Shown here: positions 53,691 to 63,243 of the stretch, piece after piece
How positions within the stretch are numbered: position 1 is the stretch's first letter
Layout of the letters: every line of letters begins with the position of its first letter
Origin: Streptomyces chattanoogensis
Lineage (GTDB): Bacteria > Actinomycetota > Actinomycetes > Streptomycetales > Streptomycetaceae
DNA: 64,000 nt
Assembly (NCBI RefSeq): GCF_001294335.1
Contig: NZ_LGKG01000157.1
Location: 1 to 64,000, forward strand
Direction of reading: 5' to 3'
Made by a program: the position numbers and the translations under genes
The notes under the pieces: model-generated
The model's input: the letters and a program-made list of their open reading frames with translations, nothing else
Databases searched by the model: none
What the model was told of the DNA's origin: nothing

Positions 53691-56600
53691 CAGCCGTCCG
53701 CGGACTCCCGCCCCAGCCGCAGGGTGACGATCTGGAACGGCCGCAGCGCCATCCGGACCGTGTTCCCCTCGCGCTCCAGCGCCGGGCCGTCGTCCGTCGG
53801 CCGCTCGAGCAGGTCCGTGGTGAGCGCGCCGGTCAGCCGGAAGGACGTGGTGACGGCGGTCCTGGCGCGTCCCCCGTGAGCCTCGTGGAGCCGGACGATC
53901 ACATCGCCGCTCGCATCGTCGGCGAGTTTGACGGCCGTGACGACCGTGGCGTCGTTGTCGACCGTGATCAGCGGCGATACGGCGCGGGAGCCGCTGATCC
54001 GCCGTTCGGGGAGGTTGATGCGATGGCCTTCGCGGACGGCGTCGGCGAGGGTGGCGCCCGGCACCAGGGCGTAGCGGAAGTGGTGGCGGCCCTGGTCGGT
54101 CTCCGGGTCGGGGAAGCGCGGGGCACGCAGAAGGGAGAGCCGTACGGTGGTGGTCGTGCCGTGATCGCCGTCGTCCCGGACGGTCCGGGTGACGTCATGG
54201 CCGTAGAGGCAGTCGTTGACCAGCGCGACACCCCAGCCCGGCTCCTCGGCATGGACGAAACGGTGCGCACAGGCCTCGAACTTGGCGGCCTCCCAGCTGG
54301 TGTTGGTGTGCGTGGGCCGGTACAGATGCCCGAACTGGGTCTCCGCGGCGTAGCGGTCGGTGTGCAGATCCAGGGGAAAGGCCGCCTTGAGGAACTTCTC
54401 CGTCTCGTGCCAGTCGACGTCGGTGACGATGTCCAGGCGCCGCTGACCGCGTGCCAGGGTCAGCTCCTGCTCGACGCGGGAAGCGCCGAAGGAGCGCAGG
54501 ACGCGGACCGTCGCGGCGTCCGGTGCGACCGTCCCCAGCGTCACCTCGTCCGCCTCGGTCAGGTCGGTGACGACATTGCGGTAGAAGCAGTCCACGTCCC
54601 AGGCGTCCCACATGTTCGGGAAGTCGGGGTGCACCTGAAGAAGGTTCGCGGTGCCGCCGGGTGCCACGGTCTCGCGTCCGGCGGCGAGATCGTAGGCGGA
54701 GACGACCAGGCCGCGGGCGTCGATCTCGATGCGCAGCAGGCCGTTGTGGAGGGTGAATCCGCCGTCGGGGCGCGGCTCGGCGCGCACGTCGGATCCCTCC
54801 GGCACCGCGCTGCCGATGGCCCCGGCGGCGATTCCGGCGCGGGCGTGCGGCGCGGAGTTCACCGCCAGGGGGTCACTCCCGCCGCCGGCCAGCGAAGCCA
54901 GCGCTGCCGCGATGATCCCCTCGAGCTCGGCGGCGACCGCGGCGTAAGTCCGCTCCGCCTCGCGGTGCACCCAGGCGATGGACGAGCCCGGCAGGATGTC
55001 GTGGAACTGGTGCAGCAGAACGGTCTTCCAGAGGCGGTCCAACTCGGCGTACGGGTAGGGGAGCTGGGTGGTCACAGCGGCCGTTGCCGACCAGAGTTCG
55101 GCCTCGCGCAGCAGCTGTTCGCTGCGGCGGTTGCCGCGTTTCGTCCGTGCCTGGCTGGTGAGCGTCGCGCGGTGCAGCTCCAGATACAGCTCGCCCACCC
55201 ACACCGGCGCCTGGGGATACTCGGCCTCCGCCTTGGCGAAGAACTCGGCGGGCTTCTCCCACTCCACCACCGCCGAACCGTCCAGATCGCGCAGCCGACG
55301 GGCCTTGGCGATCATCTCGCGGGTGGTGCCGCCCCCACCGTCACCCCAGCCGGTCGGCGCGAGTGACCGCCGGGCCGCGCCCTTCTCCTTGAAGTTCCGC
55401 GCCGCATGGGCGATTTCGGCGCCGGCCATCTGGCAGTTGTAGGTGTCCACCGGCGGGAAGTGGGTGAAGATCCGGGTGCCGTCGATGCCCTCCCAGCGGA
55501 AGGTGTGATGCGGAAAGGCATTGACCCGGCTCCAGGAGATCTTCTGCGTCAGCAGCCATTTCGCACCGGCCGCCCTGATGATCCCCGGCAGTCCGGCGGC
55601 GAAGCCGAAGGTGTCCGGCAGCCACACCTCGTCGTTCTCCACCCCGAACTCCTCGAGGAAGAAGCGCTTGCCGTGCACGAACTGCCGGGCCATCGCCTCC
55701 GACCCCGGCATGTTGGTGTCCGACTCCACCCACATCCCGCCCGTTGGTACGAACCGCCCCTCCGCGACCGCCTTCTTGACCCTGGCGTAGACCTCCGGAC
55801 GGTGCTCCTTGATCCAGGCGTATTGCTGCGCCTGTGACATGGCGAAGACGAACTCCGGCTCGTCCTCCAGCAGCGCCGTCATGTTCGACGCCGTACGCGC
55901 CACCTTCCGTACGGTCTCCCGCAGCGGCCACAGCCACGCCGAGTCGATATGCGCATGCCCCACCGCGCTGATCCGGTGCGCGGACGCCGCCGCGGGCGCG
56001 GACAGTACCTCGCGCAGCTGCGAACGGGCCCGGTCCGCCGACCCGTTGACGTTCTGCAGATCCACGGCATCCAGCGCCCGGCCGACCGCCCGCAGCACCT
56101 CCCAGCGCCGCGGACTGTCCACCGCCAGCTCCGCCATCAGCTCGCCGAGCACCTCGAGATCCTGGATCAGCTCCCACACCGAGGTGTCGAACACCGCCAG
56201 ATCCAGCCGCGCCAGCCGGTACAGCGGCTCGCTGCCCGCCGTCTCCGGGTGCCCCAGCCGGGTCGGCTGAAAGGGCGGGACGCCCAGGATCACGGGGTTG
56301 GACGCGGCCTCCAGATGCCATGTGACGCGCTCCCCGCCCCGCACCGGCGCTCCCACCCGTACCCACTGGTTCCGCGGGTTGAGGGCCTTCACCGGACTGC
56401 CGTCGGGCGTGTAGACCAGCGCCTCGCACTGGAAGCCCGGCATCCGCTCGTCGAAGCCCAGGTCCAGTACGGCCTCCACGGTGCGGCCGGCCCACTCGGC
56501 GGGCACCTCACCGGAAACCCTGAACCACGTCGTGCCCCAGGGCGCACCCCAGGCGTCGCCCACCGCGACCGGCGTATGGGCGGCGGCCAGCCCCTCCGCC

Positions 56601-56773
56601 ACGGGCACCGTTCCCCAAGCTCTCGACTCCGCTCGAGCAGGGGAGACCCCGTTTCCTGGCGCGACCCAGGCCGCAGCCTCCAGGGGGACCGATTCCGGAT
56701 ACAGCGCGGGCCGGATGCGCTCGTTCAGCACACGCTCGAGACGGGCTTCGATCAGGTCGCGATCGTCATGCAT
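53687..56773 (-). CDS. GH38 alpha-mannosidase
   Basis: The protein has 1028 aa with no signal peptide, so it is cytosolic. The catalytic domain starts with AVGHAHIDSAWLWPLRETVRK (zinc ligands His and Asp). It has the region with nucleophile Asp, EVWLPDTFGFAAGLPGIIRAAGAKWLLTQKISW, and FPPVDTYNCQ. C-terminal beta domains include the all-beta part with ADEVTLGTVAPDAATVRVLRSFG. It should trim alpha-linked mannose from glycans brought in by the neighbouring importer. Confidence 0.93.
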   Translation of the reverse strand: MHDDRDLIEARLERVLNERIRPALYPESVPLEAAAWVAPGNGVSPARAESRAWGTVPVAEGLAAAHTPVAVGDAWGAPWGTTWFRVSGEVPAEWAGRTVEAVLDLGFDERMPGFQCEALVYTPDGSPVKALNPRNQWVRVGAPVRGGERVTWHLEAASNPVILGVPPFQPTRLGHPETAGSEPLYRLARLDLAVFDTSVWELIQDLEVLGELMAELAVDSPRRWEVLRAVGRALDAVDLQNVNGSADRARSQLREVLSAPAAASAHRISAVGHAHIDSAWLWPLRETVRKVARTASNMTALLEDEPEFVFAMSQAQQYAWIKEHRPEVYARVKKAVAEGRFVPTGGMWVESDTNMPGSEAMARQFVHGKRFFLEEFGVENDEVWLPDTFGFAAGLPGIIRAAGAKWLLTQKISWSRVNAFPHHTFRWEGIDGTRIFTHFPPVDTYNCQMAGAEIAHAARNFKEKGAARRSLAPTGWGDGGGGTTREMIAKARRLRDLDGSAVVEWEKPAEFFAKAEAEYPQAPVWVGELYLELHRATLTSQARTKRGNRRSEQLLREAELWSATAAVTTQLPYPYAELDRLWKTVLLHQFHDILPGSSIAWVHREAERTYAAVAAELEGIIAAALASLAGGGSDPLAVNSAPHARAGIAAGAIGSAVPEGSDVRAEPRPDGGFTLHNGLLRIEIDARGLVVSAYDLAAGRETVAPGGTANLLQVHPDFPNMWDAWDVDCFYRNVVTDLTEADEVTLGTVAPDAATVRVLRSFGASRVEQELTLARGQRRLDIVTDVDWHETEKFLKAAFPLDLHTDRYAAETQFGHLYRPTHTNTSWEAAKFEACAHRFVHAEEPGWGVALVNDCLYGHDVTRTVRDDGDHGTTTTVRLSLLRAPRFPDPETDQGRHHFRYALVPGATLADAVREGHRINLPERRISGSRAVSPLITVDNDATVVTAVKLADDASGDVIVRLHEAHGGRARTAVTTSFRLTGALTTDLLERPTDDGPALEREGNTVRMALRPFQIVTLRLGRESADGC

Positions 56774-56830
56774 GGCGGCGGCTCCATGGAGAGAGTGGGG
56801 GAGGGGTGGGTGGCGGCCAGCGGTGGGCGG

Positions 56831-57492
56831 CTACCAGGGATGGACGGTCCCGGCTGGTTCCGAGCTGGTGAACGGCTCGGATACGGCGCGTACTTCGATC
56901 TGCAGCGCCTCCTCGTCCGGCTCGCGGCGCAGGCCCGGCAGAGAGAACGCCGTACCGCACGTCCCGCTCCGGAAACGGCGGCTGCCGTCCGGGAGCCGGC
57001 GGTGCAGCTGGGAGTGGCGCACCGGTCGAGGCCGAGCACCGTGGCGGCACCGGACGGCAGCCGCGCCGGGAACGGTTCCACGGTCGCGGGGGAGCCGAGG
57101 GCGCCCCGCCCAGCAAACTGCTGCCGCCGCGCGAGGCATCGGCGAAGTCCAGAGAAATGTCCGGGCGTTGACCCTCGGTACGGACCGGCCGGCGCCGTGG
57201 TGGCAGCCGGTCCTGCAGCCCGAGAGGGTTCCACGGCGCGTCCGGCGACGGTGGCCGCCCCGTCCTCGTACCAGCGCAGTCCGTGACCGGTGTTGACGGC
57301 CGTCGTGAACGGCAGCGAGTCGGGGAACCAGTACGAGGCATTTGGCTGCAGCGGGTCCCCGGCGGTGCGGGGCCCGGGGGAGCGGCCGCCGGTCGCCGCG
57401 GCACCGGGCGCCGGGCCGAGCAGGGCGGCCGCCGTGCCCGCCCCGGCCAGGAGCACACGGCGGCGGGACAGCGGAGCGGAATGCTGGGGCAT
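56831..57492 (-). pseudogene. GH85 endo-beta-N-acetylglucosaminidase, decayed
   Basis: The start has a Tat-type signal (SRRRVLLAGAGTAAALLG) and QPNASYWFPDSLP, the conserved opening of GH85 enzymes. After an internal deletion the fragments FTTAVNTGHGLRWYEDG, APWNPLGLQDRLP and PDISLDFADASRGGSSLLGG appear in two frames; these match later GH85 segments. The catalytic Asn-x-Glu region is missing. The C-terminal piece ends LQIEVRAVSEPF at 56831. The gene is clearly broken but retains the position expected in an N-glycan locus. Confidence 0.7.
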
Positions 57493-57512
57493 GGGGGTCT
57501 CCTCCGTGGGGG

Positions 57513-58757
57513 CTACGGCCGGTCGACCTCGTCCGGCGTGCAGACCTCGGTGATATGACGTGACGCCAAATGCTCTTTGTCATCCGCGAGTTCGGCCAGT
57601 ACGAGACTGGGCCGGACGCCCTGCGCGGTGAGCTTCACCCACGCCTCGAAGACGGCGCCGCCGGGTGCGCACACCGAGCGGTACGGCGCCGCCTCCGCCC
57701 CGCCGACATCGACCACCAGCGCGGTGCCGCGGACCGCAGGTCGGTGTGTCCGGCCGCGCCACTCCTCGGTCAGTGCGGCGATCGCCGCCCCCGCAGGCTT
57801 GACCCCGCCGTCGTTGTCGAGCAGCCCGAGCCCGTACTCCAGCTCGGGGAAGTCCGCCAGCGACCGTGCGACGTCATGCGAACACCACCAGGTGACGCCC
57901 CACAGATCCGGGCAGTCCAGCGCATTGACGACGGTGGCCTCGGTGAAGCGCGCCGCCCGGTCCTCGGGGATGTGCGGGGCCGGCGCGCCGACCTCCTGGA
58001 GCCATACCGGACGGTGCGGATCCACCGCCCAGGCCTTGGACAGCTCGATCAGATACGCGGCGTGGTGCTCGGTGGCGGTGCCGGCCGGGCCGTACCGCTG
58101 TGCGGTGCCGTCGAACACCCACGAGTGCACGGCGGTCGCGGCGCCCAGCCGGGCGGCCTGGGCGGGCGTGAAGGGGTGCCCGTCGCGGTACCAGGCGGCG
58201 TCGTACTCGGCATGCAGATGCATCCGGCCCGGCGCGCCCCGCTCGCAGGCCGCCAGCATCCGCTCCAGCCAGGCCGTGGCCTGCCCCCGGGTGATGCGGT
58301 CCGGGTCCGGGTGCGGGCGGTCCGAGAACTGGTTGATCTCGTTGCCGAGCGTCATCCCGAGGAAGCCGGGGCGGTCGCTGAGGGCGGCCGCGAGCGTGCG
58401 GAGGTACTCCTCCTGGCCGGCCAGCACCTCGGGGTCGGTGAAGAGGTTGCGGCGGTGCCAGGTGCGGGTCCAGGCGGGCAGGAAGTCGAAGCTCGAGACG
58501 TGGCCCTGGAGGCCGTCGACGGCGACGTCCAGACCGCGCTCGGCGGCGGCGTCCGCCAGCTGGACGAGCTGTCCCACGGCGCGCGGCCGGATCAGGGTGC
58601 GGTTGGGCTGGAAGAGCGGCCAGAGCGGGAAGACCCGGACGTGGTCCAGGCCGAGGGCCGCCAGGGAGTCGAGGTCGGCGCGTACGGCATCGAGGTCGAA
58701 GTCCAGCCAGTGGTGGAACCACCCTTGGGCGGGCGTGTAGTTGGCGCCGAATCGCAT
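57513..58757 (-). CDS. GH5 subfamily 18-like beta-mannosidase
   Basis: The protein has 414 aa with no signal peptide. Its TIM barrel (MRFGANYTPAQGWFHHWLDFD) has an acid/base Glu in GMTLGNEINQFSD and a nucleophile Glu in VWLQEVGAPAPH. GH5_18 enzymes of bifidobacteria and Streptomyces split the Man-beta-1,4-GlcNAc core of N-glycans. The C-terminal about 70 residues (GTALVVDVGGAEAAPYR...) form a beta domain. It follows the importer genes on the same strand. Confidence 0.8.
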   Translation of the reverse strand: MRFGANYTPAQGWFHHWLDFDLDAVRADLDSLAALGLDHVRVFPLWPLFQPNRTLIRPRAVGQLVQLADAAAERGLDVAVDGLQGHVSSFDFLPAWTRTWHRRNLFTDPEVLAGQEEYLRTLAAALSDRPGFLGMTLGNEINQFSDRPHPDPDRITRGQATAWLERMLAACERGAPGRMHLHAEYDAAWYRDGHPFTPAQAARLGAATAVHSWVFDGTAQRYGPAGTATEHHAAYLIELSKAWAVDPHRPVWLQEVGAPAPHIPEDRAARFTEATVVNALDCPDLWGVTWWCSHDVARSLADFPELEYGLGLLDNDGGVKPAGAAIAALTEEWRGRTHRPAVRGTALVVDVGGAEAAPYRSVCAPGGAVFEAWVKLTAQGVRPSLVLAELADDKEHLASRHITEVCTPDEVDRP

Positions 58758-58797
58758 GGGGCTCCTCTGCGGACGGGGGAGGGGACGGGCGGGCCGG

Positions 58798-59646
58798 TCA
58801 GCCCTTGACGGCGCCCTCGCCGACGCCTCGGAAGAAGTAACGCTGCAGACAGGCGAACAGCACGATCAGCGGCAGGACGGCGATCACCGTACCGGCCGCG
58901 ACCAGGCGCTGATCGTCGGCGAAGGTGCCGTGCAGAAAGTTCAGGCCGATGGTCAGGGTGAACTTCGACTGGTCGCTGAGCACGATCAGCGGCCAGAGGA
59001 AGTCGTCCCAGGCACCCATGAAGGCGAAGATCGCCACGACCGCGAGGGTGCCCTTGACCGACGGCAGGGCGATCCGTGCGAACCGCTGCCAGGCGTTGGC
59101 GCCGTCGATGTACGCCGCCTCCTCCACCTCGTACGGCAGGCCCGCGAAGGCATTGCGCATCAGCAGCACGTTCATCGCGCCGATACAGCCGGGCAGCAGC
59201 ACCCCGATCAGGGTGTTGTTGAGCTGCAGCTCCCGCATCGTCACGAACTGGGCGATCATGATGCTCTCGACCGGCACCAGCATCGCCATGATGAAGACGG
59301 TCAGAGCGGTCCTGCGGCCCCTGAAGCGCATCCGGGCCAGTGCGTAGCCCGCCAGCGCCGCCCCCACGCAGTTGGTGAGCACATTCGCGGCGGCCACCTT
59401 GAGCGAGTTCAGCGCGAAGTCCCAGACCGGGATGATCCTTGCCACGCCGGCGTAGTTGGCAAGGGTGGCCTGACGGGGAATCAGGCTCGGGGGATAGCGG
59501 TAGATGTCCTCGCCGGGGCCCTTGAGGGACGTGGACAGCTGCCACAGGAACGGGCCTACGGTCAGCGCCAGCACGGCCAGCAGCAGGAGATAGCGGAGCA
59601 CCAACTGCCGTGCGGACAAACGTCGTTCACCGGGCGCCCGGTTCAT
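58798..59646 (-). CDS. CUT1 sugar ABC transporter permease (MalG-like)
   Basis: The protein has 282 aa with six helices (LLLLAVLALTVGPFLWQLSTSLK) and the EAA loop EVEEAAYIDGANAWQRFARIALPSVKG. Its start overlaps the MalF-like gene stop by ATGA. It works with 59643-60536 and 60547-61839. No ATPase gene is present, so a shared MsiK-type ATPase is expected. Confidence 0.92.
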   Translation of the reverse strand: MNRAPGERRLSARQLVLRYLLLLAVLALTVGPFLWQLSTSLKGPGEDIYRYPPSLIPRQATLANYAGVARIIPVWDFALNSLKVAAANVLTNCVGAALAGYALARMRFRGRRTALTVFIMAMLVPVESIMIAQFVTMRELQLNNTLIGVLLPGCIGAMNVLLMRNAFAGLPYEVEEAAYIDGANAWQRFARIALPSVKGTLAVVAIFAFMGAWDDFLWPLIVLSDQSKFTLTIGLNFLHGTFADDQRLVAAGTVIAVLPLIVLFACLQRYFFRGVGEGAVKG

Positions 59647-60536
59647 GCCTGGTCCCCCCGCCGGTTGGCGTGCAGCACCAGCAGCATCAGGCCCAGCGTG
59701 ATGACGAAGACCACGACGGACAGCGCGGAGGCATAGCCGACCCGGCCGCTCAGGCCCGTGCCGACCTGCTGGACGAGCATCACCAGCGTGGTGTCCTCGC
59801 CGCCGGGGCCCCCGGTCGGCCCGGCCATCAGATAGACCTCGGAGAACACCCTGAACGCGTTCACCGAGGACAGCGCGCCCACCAGCACCATCGTCGACCG
59901 CACCGCCGGCACGGTGACGGTCAGAAAGCGGCGCACCGCCCCCGCACCGTCGACCGCGCAGGCCTCGTTCAGCTCCCGGGGGACATGGGCCAGCGCCGCC
60001 AGATAAATGATCATGTAGTAGCCGAGGCCCTTCCACACCGTCACCGCCATCGCGCTGAGCAGCAGCAGCCAGGGATCGCTGAGAAATCCGACCCGGCCGA
60101 AGCCGAGCTTCTCCAGCAGCGCATTGATCAGCCCCCGGTCGTCCAGCAGCCAGACCCAGATCAGCCCGACCACGACGACGGAGGCCACCACGGGGGTGTA
60201 GAACGCGGCGCGGAAGAACGTGATTCCCGGGAGGTGCCGCCGTACGAGCATGGCCAGCAGCAGCGGCAGGATCACCAGCAGCGGTACGACCCCCAGGACG
60301 TACAGCAGGCTGTTGCGCAGCCCCGTCCAGAACATCGCGTCATGGATCAGTTCCCGGTAATTGGCCCCGCCGACGTACTGCCCCTCGATGAGCATGCGCG
60401 CATCGGTGAAGGAATGCGCCACGGTGCTCAGGAACGGATAGAGGCTGAACGCCGCGACGACCAGCAGCCCGGGGACCAGGAACAGCCAGGGACTGGACGG
60501 CAGATGCGTACGGATTCCGGGGACCCTTTCCGCCAT
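59643..60536 (-). CDS. CUT1 sugar ABC transporter permease (MalF-like)
   Basis: The protein has 297 aa with six helices (WLFLVPGLLVVAAFSLYPFLSTVAHSF) and the EAA loop ELNEACAVDGAGAVRRFLTVTVPAVRS. It ends with an ATGA overlap with the MalG-like gene and begins 10 bp after the binding-protein gene stop. Confidence 0.92.
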   Translation of the reverse strand: MAERVPGIRTHLPSSPWLFLVPGLLVVAAFSLYPFLSTVAHSFTDARMLIEGQYVGGANYRELIHDAMFWTGLRNSLLYVLGVVPLLVILPLLLAMLVRRHLPGITFFRAAFYTPVVASVVVVGLIWVWLLDDRGLINALLEKLGFGRVGFLSDPWLLLLSAMAVTVWKGLGYYMIIYLAALAHVPRELNEACAVDGAGAVRRFLTVTVPAVRSTMVLVGALSSVNAFRVFSEVYLMAGPTGGPGGEDTTLVMLVQQVGTGLSGRVGYASALSVVVFVITLGLMLLVLHANRRGDQA

Positions 60537-60546
60537 CACCGGCGCC

Positions 60547-61839
60547 TCAGCCCGTCTTGAGCAGACGGTTGCACTCGGCGACCGCGCCGTCCAGCGCCGC
60601 CTTCGGGGGCTCCTTGCCCTGCACCGCCTTGGCAACCGCATTGCGCAGCACGGTCTTCATCTGGTCGCTGAGCGGCACCGGCGTGTAATTCACCGCGGTC
60701 TTGAGCGACCTGGCCGCGGCCACCCGCACCCGGGTCGCATCGGTGCCGTCCTCCCTGGTGAAGTACGGATCGTCCAGCGAACCCCCGGTGCTCGGGAAGA
60801 TCGCGACCTTCCTGGCGAAGGCCATCTGGTTCTTCCGCTCCGTGACGAAGTGGGCAAACGCCACGGCCGCCGGCTTCACCCTGCTCTGCGCATTCACCAT
60901 CAGGCCCTGGACATACATATTGGCCTTACCGGTGTTGCTGACCGTGTCCGTGATCCCGATGCTCCGGTAGAGGCTCGGCGCTTCCTTCTTGAACGTCTGC
61001 AGATCGAGCGCGCTGCCCGGATTCATGGCCACGGCCTGCTGCTGGAATTTCCGCCCGGACGATTCGGCCTTGGCGGTGAGCGCCTGCGAGTCCAGCGCCC
61101 CGGCCGCATAAAGGTCCTTGTAGTGCCGCAGCAGTTCGACGCCCTTGGGCTCGTTGAAGGTGAACGCCGTACCCGCCGCATTCATCAGCCGCACGCCGTA
61201 GCGCCCGAAATCCTCGATGGCCGGGGTACTCGCGAGCATCGCCGTCCTCCGGCCGCTCTTCTTCGCCATCGAGGCGGCCGCCTCGAAGAGCTGGTCATAG
61301 GTCTTCGGCGGCTTTTCCGGATCCAGCCCCGCCTGCCGGAAAAGCCTTTTGTTGTAGAACATCGGTCCGGTGTTCAGATACCAGGGGAAGGCATAGACCC
61401 CCGGCAGCCCGGGCATCGCATTGCTCCGCCACGCCCCGTCGAGATACTCCCCGCGGTACTTCCCGGCGGCCCGCTCCAGATCGAGCGCCAGACCGGCCTT
61501 GGCCAGCGGATACGCGAGATCGGGCGACACATTGACGACATCGGGCAGCGTACCGCCCGCCGCATCCGCGCTGAGTTTCTCCGGATACCCCTCGGCCGGC
61601 TGGTCGATCCACTTCACCCGGGCGTCCGGATACTTCCTCTCGAAGTCCGCGATCAGGCCCTCGAAATAGCCCTTGAAATTCGCCTTCAGATTCCAGGTCT
61701 GAAAGGTGACCTGCCCCTCAACCTTTCCCGAAGCGCTGTCGGATCCACCGGAGTTCCCCGAGGCCCCGCACGCGGTCAGCGCAATCAAAGATGTCACCAG
61801 GCTTGCGCCGACCACGGCCGCTCGGCAGGGAATAGGCAT
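60547..61839 (-). CDS. Sugar ABC transporter substrate-binding lipoprotein
   Basis: The ATG at 61839 follows AAAGGAGACGG. The protein has 430 aa with signal peptide and lipobox LTAC at about residue 24. It has a type-I/II binding-protein fold (VTFQTWNLKANFKGYFEGLIADFERKYPDARVKWIDQPAEGYPEKLSA, PGVYAFPWYLNTGPMFYNKRLFRQAGLDPEKPPKTYDQL). It probably captures mannose-containing oligosaccharides for the two permeases. The LacI operator at 61937-61952 lies in its promoter. Confidence 0.9.
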   Translation of the reverse strand: MPIPCRAAVVGASLVTSLIALTACGASGNSGGSDSASGKVEGQVTFQTWNLKANFKGYFEGLIADFERKYPDARVKWIDQPAEGYPEKLSADAAGGTLPDVVNVSPDLAYPLAKAGLALDLERAAGKYRGEYLDGAWRSNAMPGLPGVYAFPWYLNTGPMFYNKRLFRQAGLDPEKPPKTYDQLFEAAASMAKKSGRRTAMLASTPAIEDFGRYGVRLMNAAGTAFTFNEPKGVELLRHYKDLYAAGALDSQALTAKAESSGRKFQQQAVAMNPGSALDLQTFKKEAPSLYRSIGITDTVSNTGKANMYVQGLMVNAQSRVKPAAVAFAHFVTERKNQMAFARKVAIFPSTGGSLDDPYFTREDGTDATRVRVAAARSLKTAVNYTPVPLSDQMKTVLRNAVAKAVQGKEPPKAALDGAVAECNRLLKTG

Positions 61840-61936
61840 GACTGTCCGTCTCCTTTGCCGTGAACAAGCAGTAAACCAGCAGAAGTAAGCGGTATTGCTG
61901 CGCGGCAACCACCCGAGAAACGCTTCGACAGACCGT

Positions 61937-61958
61937 ACTAATGCGTTTTAGTGACTGT
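61937..61958 (-). promoter_or_regulatory. Promoter and LacI operator of the sugar-import operon
   Basis: The 16-bp near-palindrome ACTAATGCGTTTTAGT (61937-61952) lies between a minus-strand -35 TTGACA (61953-61958) and a -10 TACGGT, so a bound repressor would block transcription of the binding-protein operon. Confidence 0.75.
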
Positions 61959-61994
61959 CAATACCCGGTGCGCGAGATGACGGTGGCACGCGGA

Positions 61995-62045
61995 TTGACA
62001 CACCCGTTACCGCTGGTCAGACTGGGCGCACTAATGCGGTTTAGT
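61995..62045 (+). promoter_or_regulatory. Promoter and LacI operator of the regulator gene
   Basis: A -35 TTGACA at 61995-62000 precedes ACTAATGCGGTTTAGT (62030-62045), which differs at one base from the operator at 61937-61952. Start of the regulator gene is at 62081. This suggests autoregulation. Confidence 0.7.
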
Positions 62046-62080
62046 GGATCAGCGGTCCATGTCACGAGGAGGGCCCGCCC

Positions 62081-63136
62081 ATGTCAGCGCCCGGTGAGGC
62101 CGCCCGCCGTAAGCCCGCACGCCGGCCGACGATCAAGGACATCGCCCGCCGGGCGGGGGTCTCGGAAAGCGCCGTCTCCTTCGCGCTCAACGACCGGCCG
62201 GGCGTCTCCCAGGACACCCGGGCCCGGATCCGGCGCGTGGCACAGGAGCTGGGCTGGCAGGCCAACAGCGCCGCCCGCGCACTGTCGGGCGAACGCGCGG
62301 GCTGTGCGGGGCTGGTGCTCGCCCGCCCCGCCCGGACCCTCGGCGTGGAGTCGTTCTTCCTCCAGCTGGTCTCCGGGATCCAGGAGGTGCTCTCGACACG
62401 CCGGACCGCGCTGCTCTTCCAGGTCGTCGAGGACCTCGAGACCGAATGCGCGCTCTACCGCCGCTGGTGGGCCGAGCGCCGGGTGGACGGCGTCCTCGTC
62501 GTCGACCCGCGCACCCGGGACCCGCGGCCCCAGCTGCTCGCCTCGCTCGGCCTCCCCGCGGTCGTCGTCGGCGGCCTCGCCGCTCCCGATCCGGCCACCT
62601 CCACCGTCTGGGCCGACGACGCCAAGGCCATGGCCCGGGTCCTCGACCATCTCCACGGGCTCGGGCACCGCCGTATCGCGCATGTGGCCGGCATGCCGGA
62701 CCTGGCCCACACCGAGCGCCGGATCCGCTCGCTGCGTACCGAAGCGGACCGCCGGGGCCTCGACGCACGGCACGTCCGCTCGGTGACCACCGACTACTCC
62801 GACGCCGAAGGCGCCGAGGCCACCCGCCGCATCCTGGACGCGGCCGAGCCGCCCACGGCGGTCATCTACGACAACGATGTGATGGCCGTGGCCGGCGCCT
62901 CGGTCGCCGCCGAGCGGGGCATCGCCGTACCGGGCGGGCTGTCGATCGTGGCCTGGGACGACTCGGCGCTGTGCCGGGTAACTCACCCCCGCCTGACGGC
63001 ACTTGTCCGCGACACTCCCGGCTTCGGCAGGCTCGCCGCCCAGGAACTCCTCGCCGTTCTCGACGGCGGCCCGGTGCGCACCGTGCAGGGCGAACTGCCG
63101 CACCTGGAAGCCCGGGAGAGCACCGGCGCGCCTTGA
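62081..63136 (+). CDS. LacI-family transcriptional repressor
   Basis: The protein has 351 aa. The helix-turn-helix PTIKDIARRAGVSESAVSFALNDRPGVSQDTRARIRRVAQELGW is followed by a periplasmic-binding-like domain (GVLVVDPRTRDPRPQLLA, RRIAHVAGMPDLAHTERRI, IYDNDVMAVAGASVAAERG, LSIVAWDDSALCRVTHPRLTAL). It is divergent from the import operon and flanked by two matching operators. The inducer is likely a mannose-containing sugar from N-glycans. Confidence 0.93.
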   Translation: MSAPGEAARRKPARRPTIKDIARRAGVSESAVSFALNDRPGVSQDTRARIRRVAQELGWQANSAARALSGERAGCAGLVLARPARTLGVESFFLQLVSGIQEVLSTRRTALLFQVVEDLETECALYRRWWAERRVDGVLVVDPRTRDPRPQLLASLGLPAVVVGGLAAPDPATSTVWADDAKAMARVLDHLHGLGHRRIAHVAGMPDLAHTERRIRSLRTEADRRGLDARHVRSVTTDYSDAEGAEATRRILDAAEPPTAVIYDNDVMAVAGASVAAERGIAVPGGLSIVAWDDSALCRVTHPRLTALVRDTPGFGRLAAQELLAVLDGGPVRTVQGELPHLEARESTGAP

Positions 63137-63243
63137 CAGTGCCGTCCGCGGATGTTGAAGATTGCCGCACGGCATCGCGCGTCGGTCACCGGCCGGGTGA
63201 GGCGTGGAGGTGCCCGGGAGATGCCTTCTGGAGGCATTCCGCA

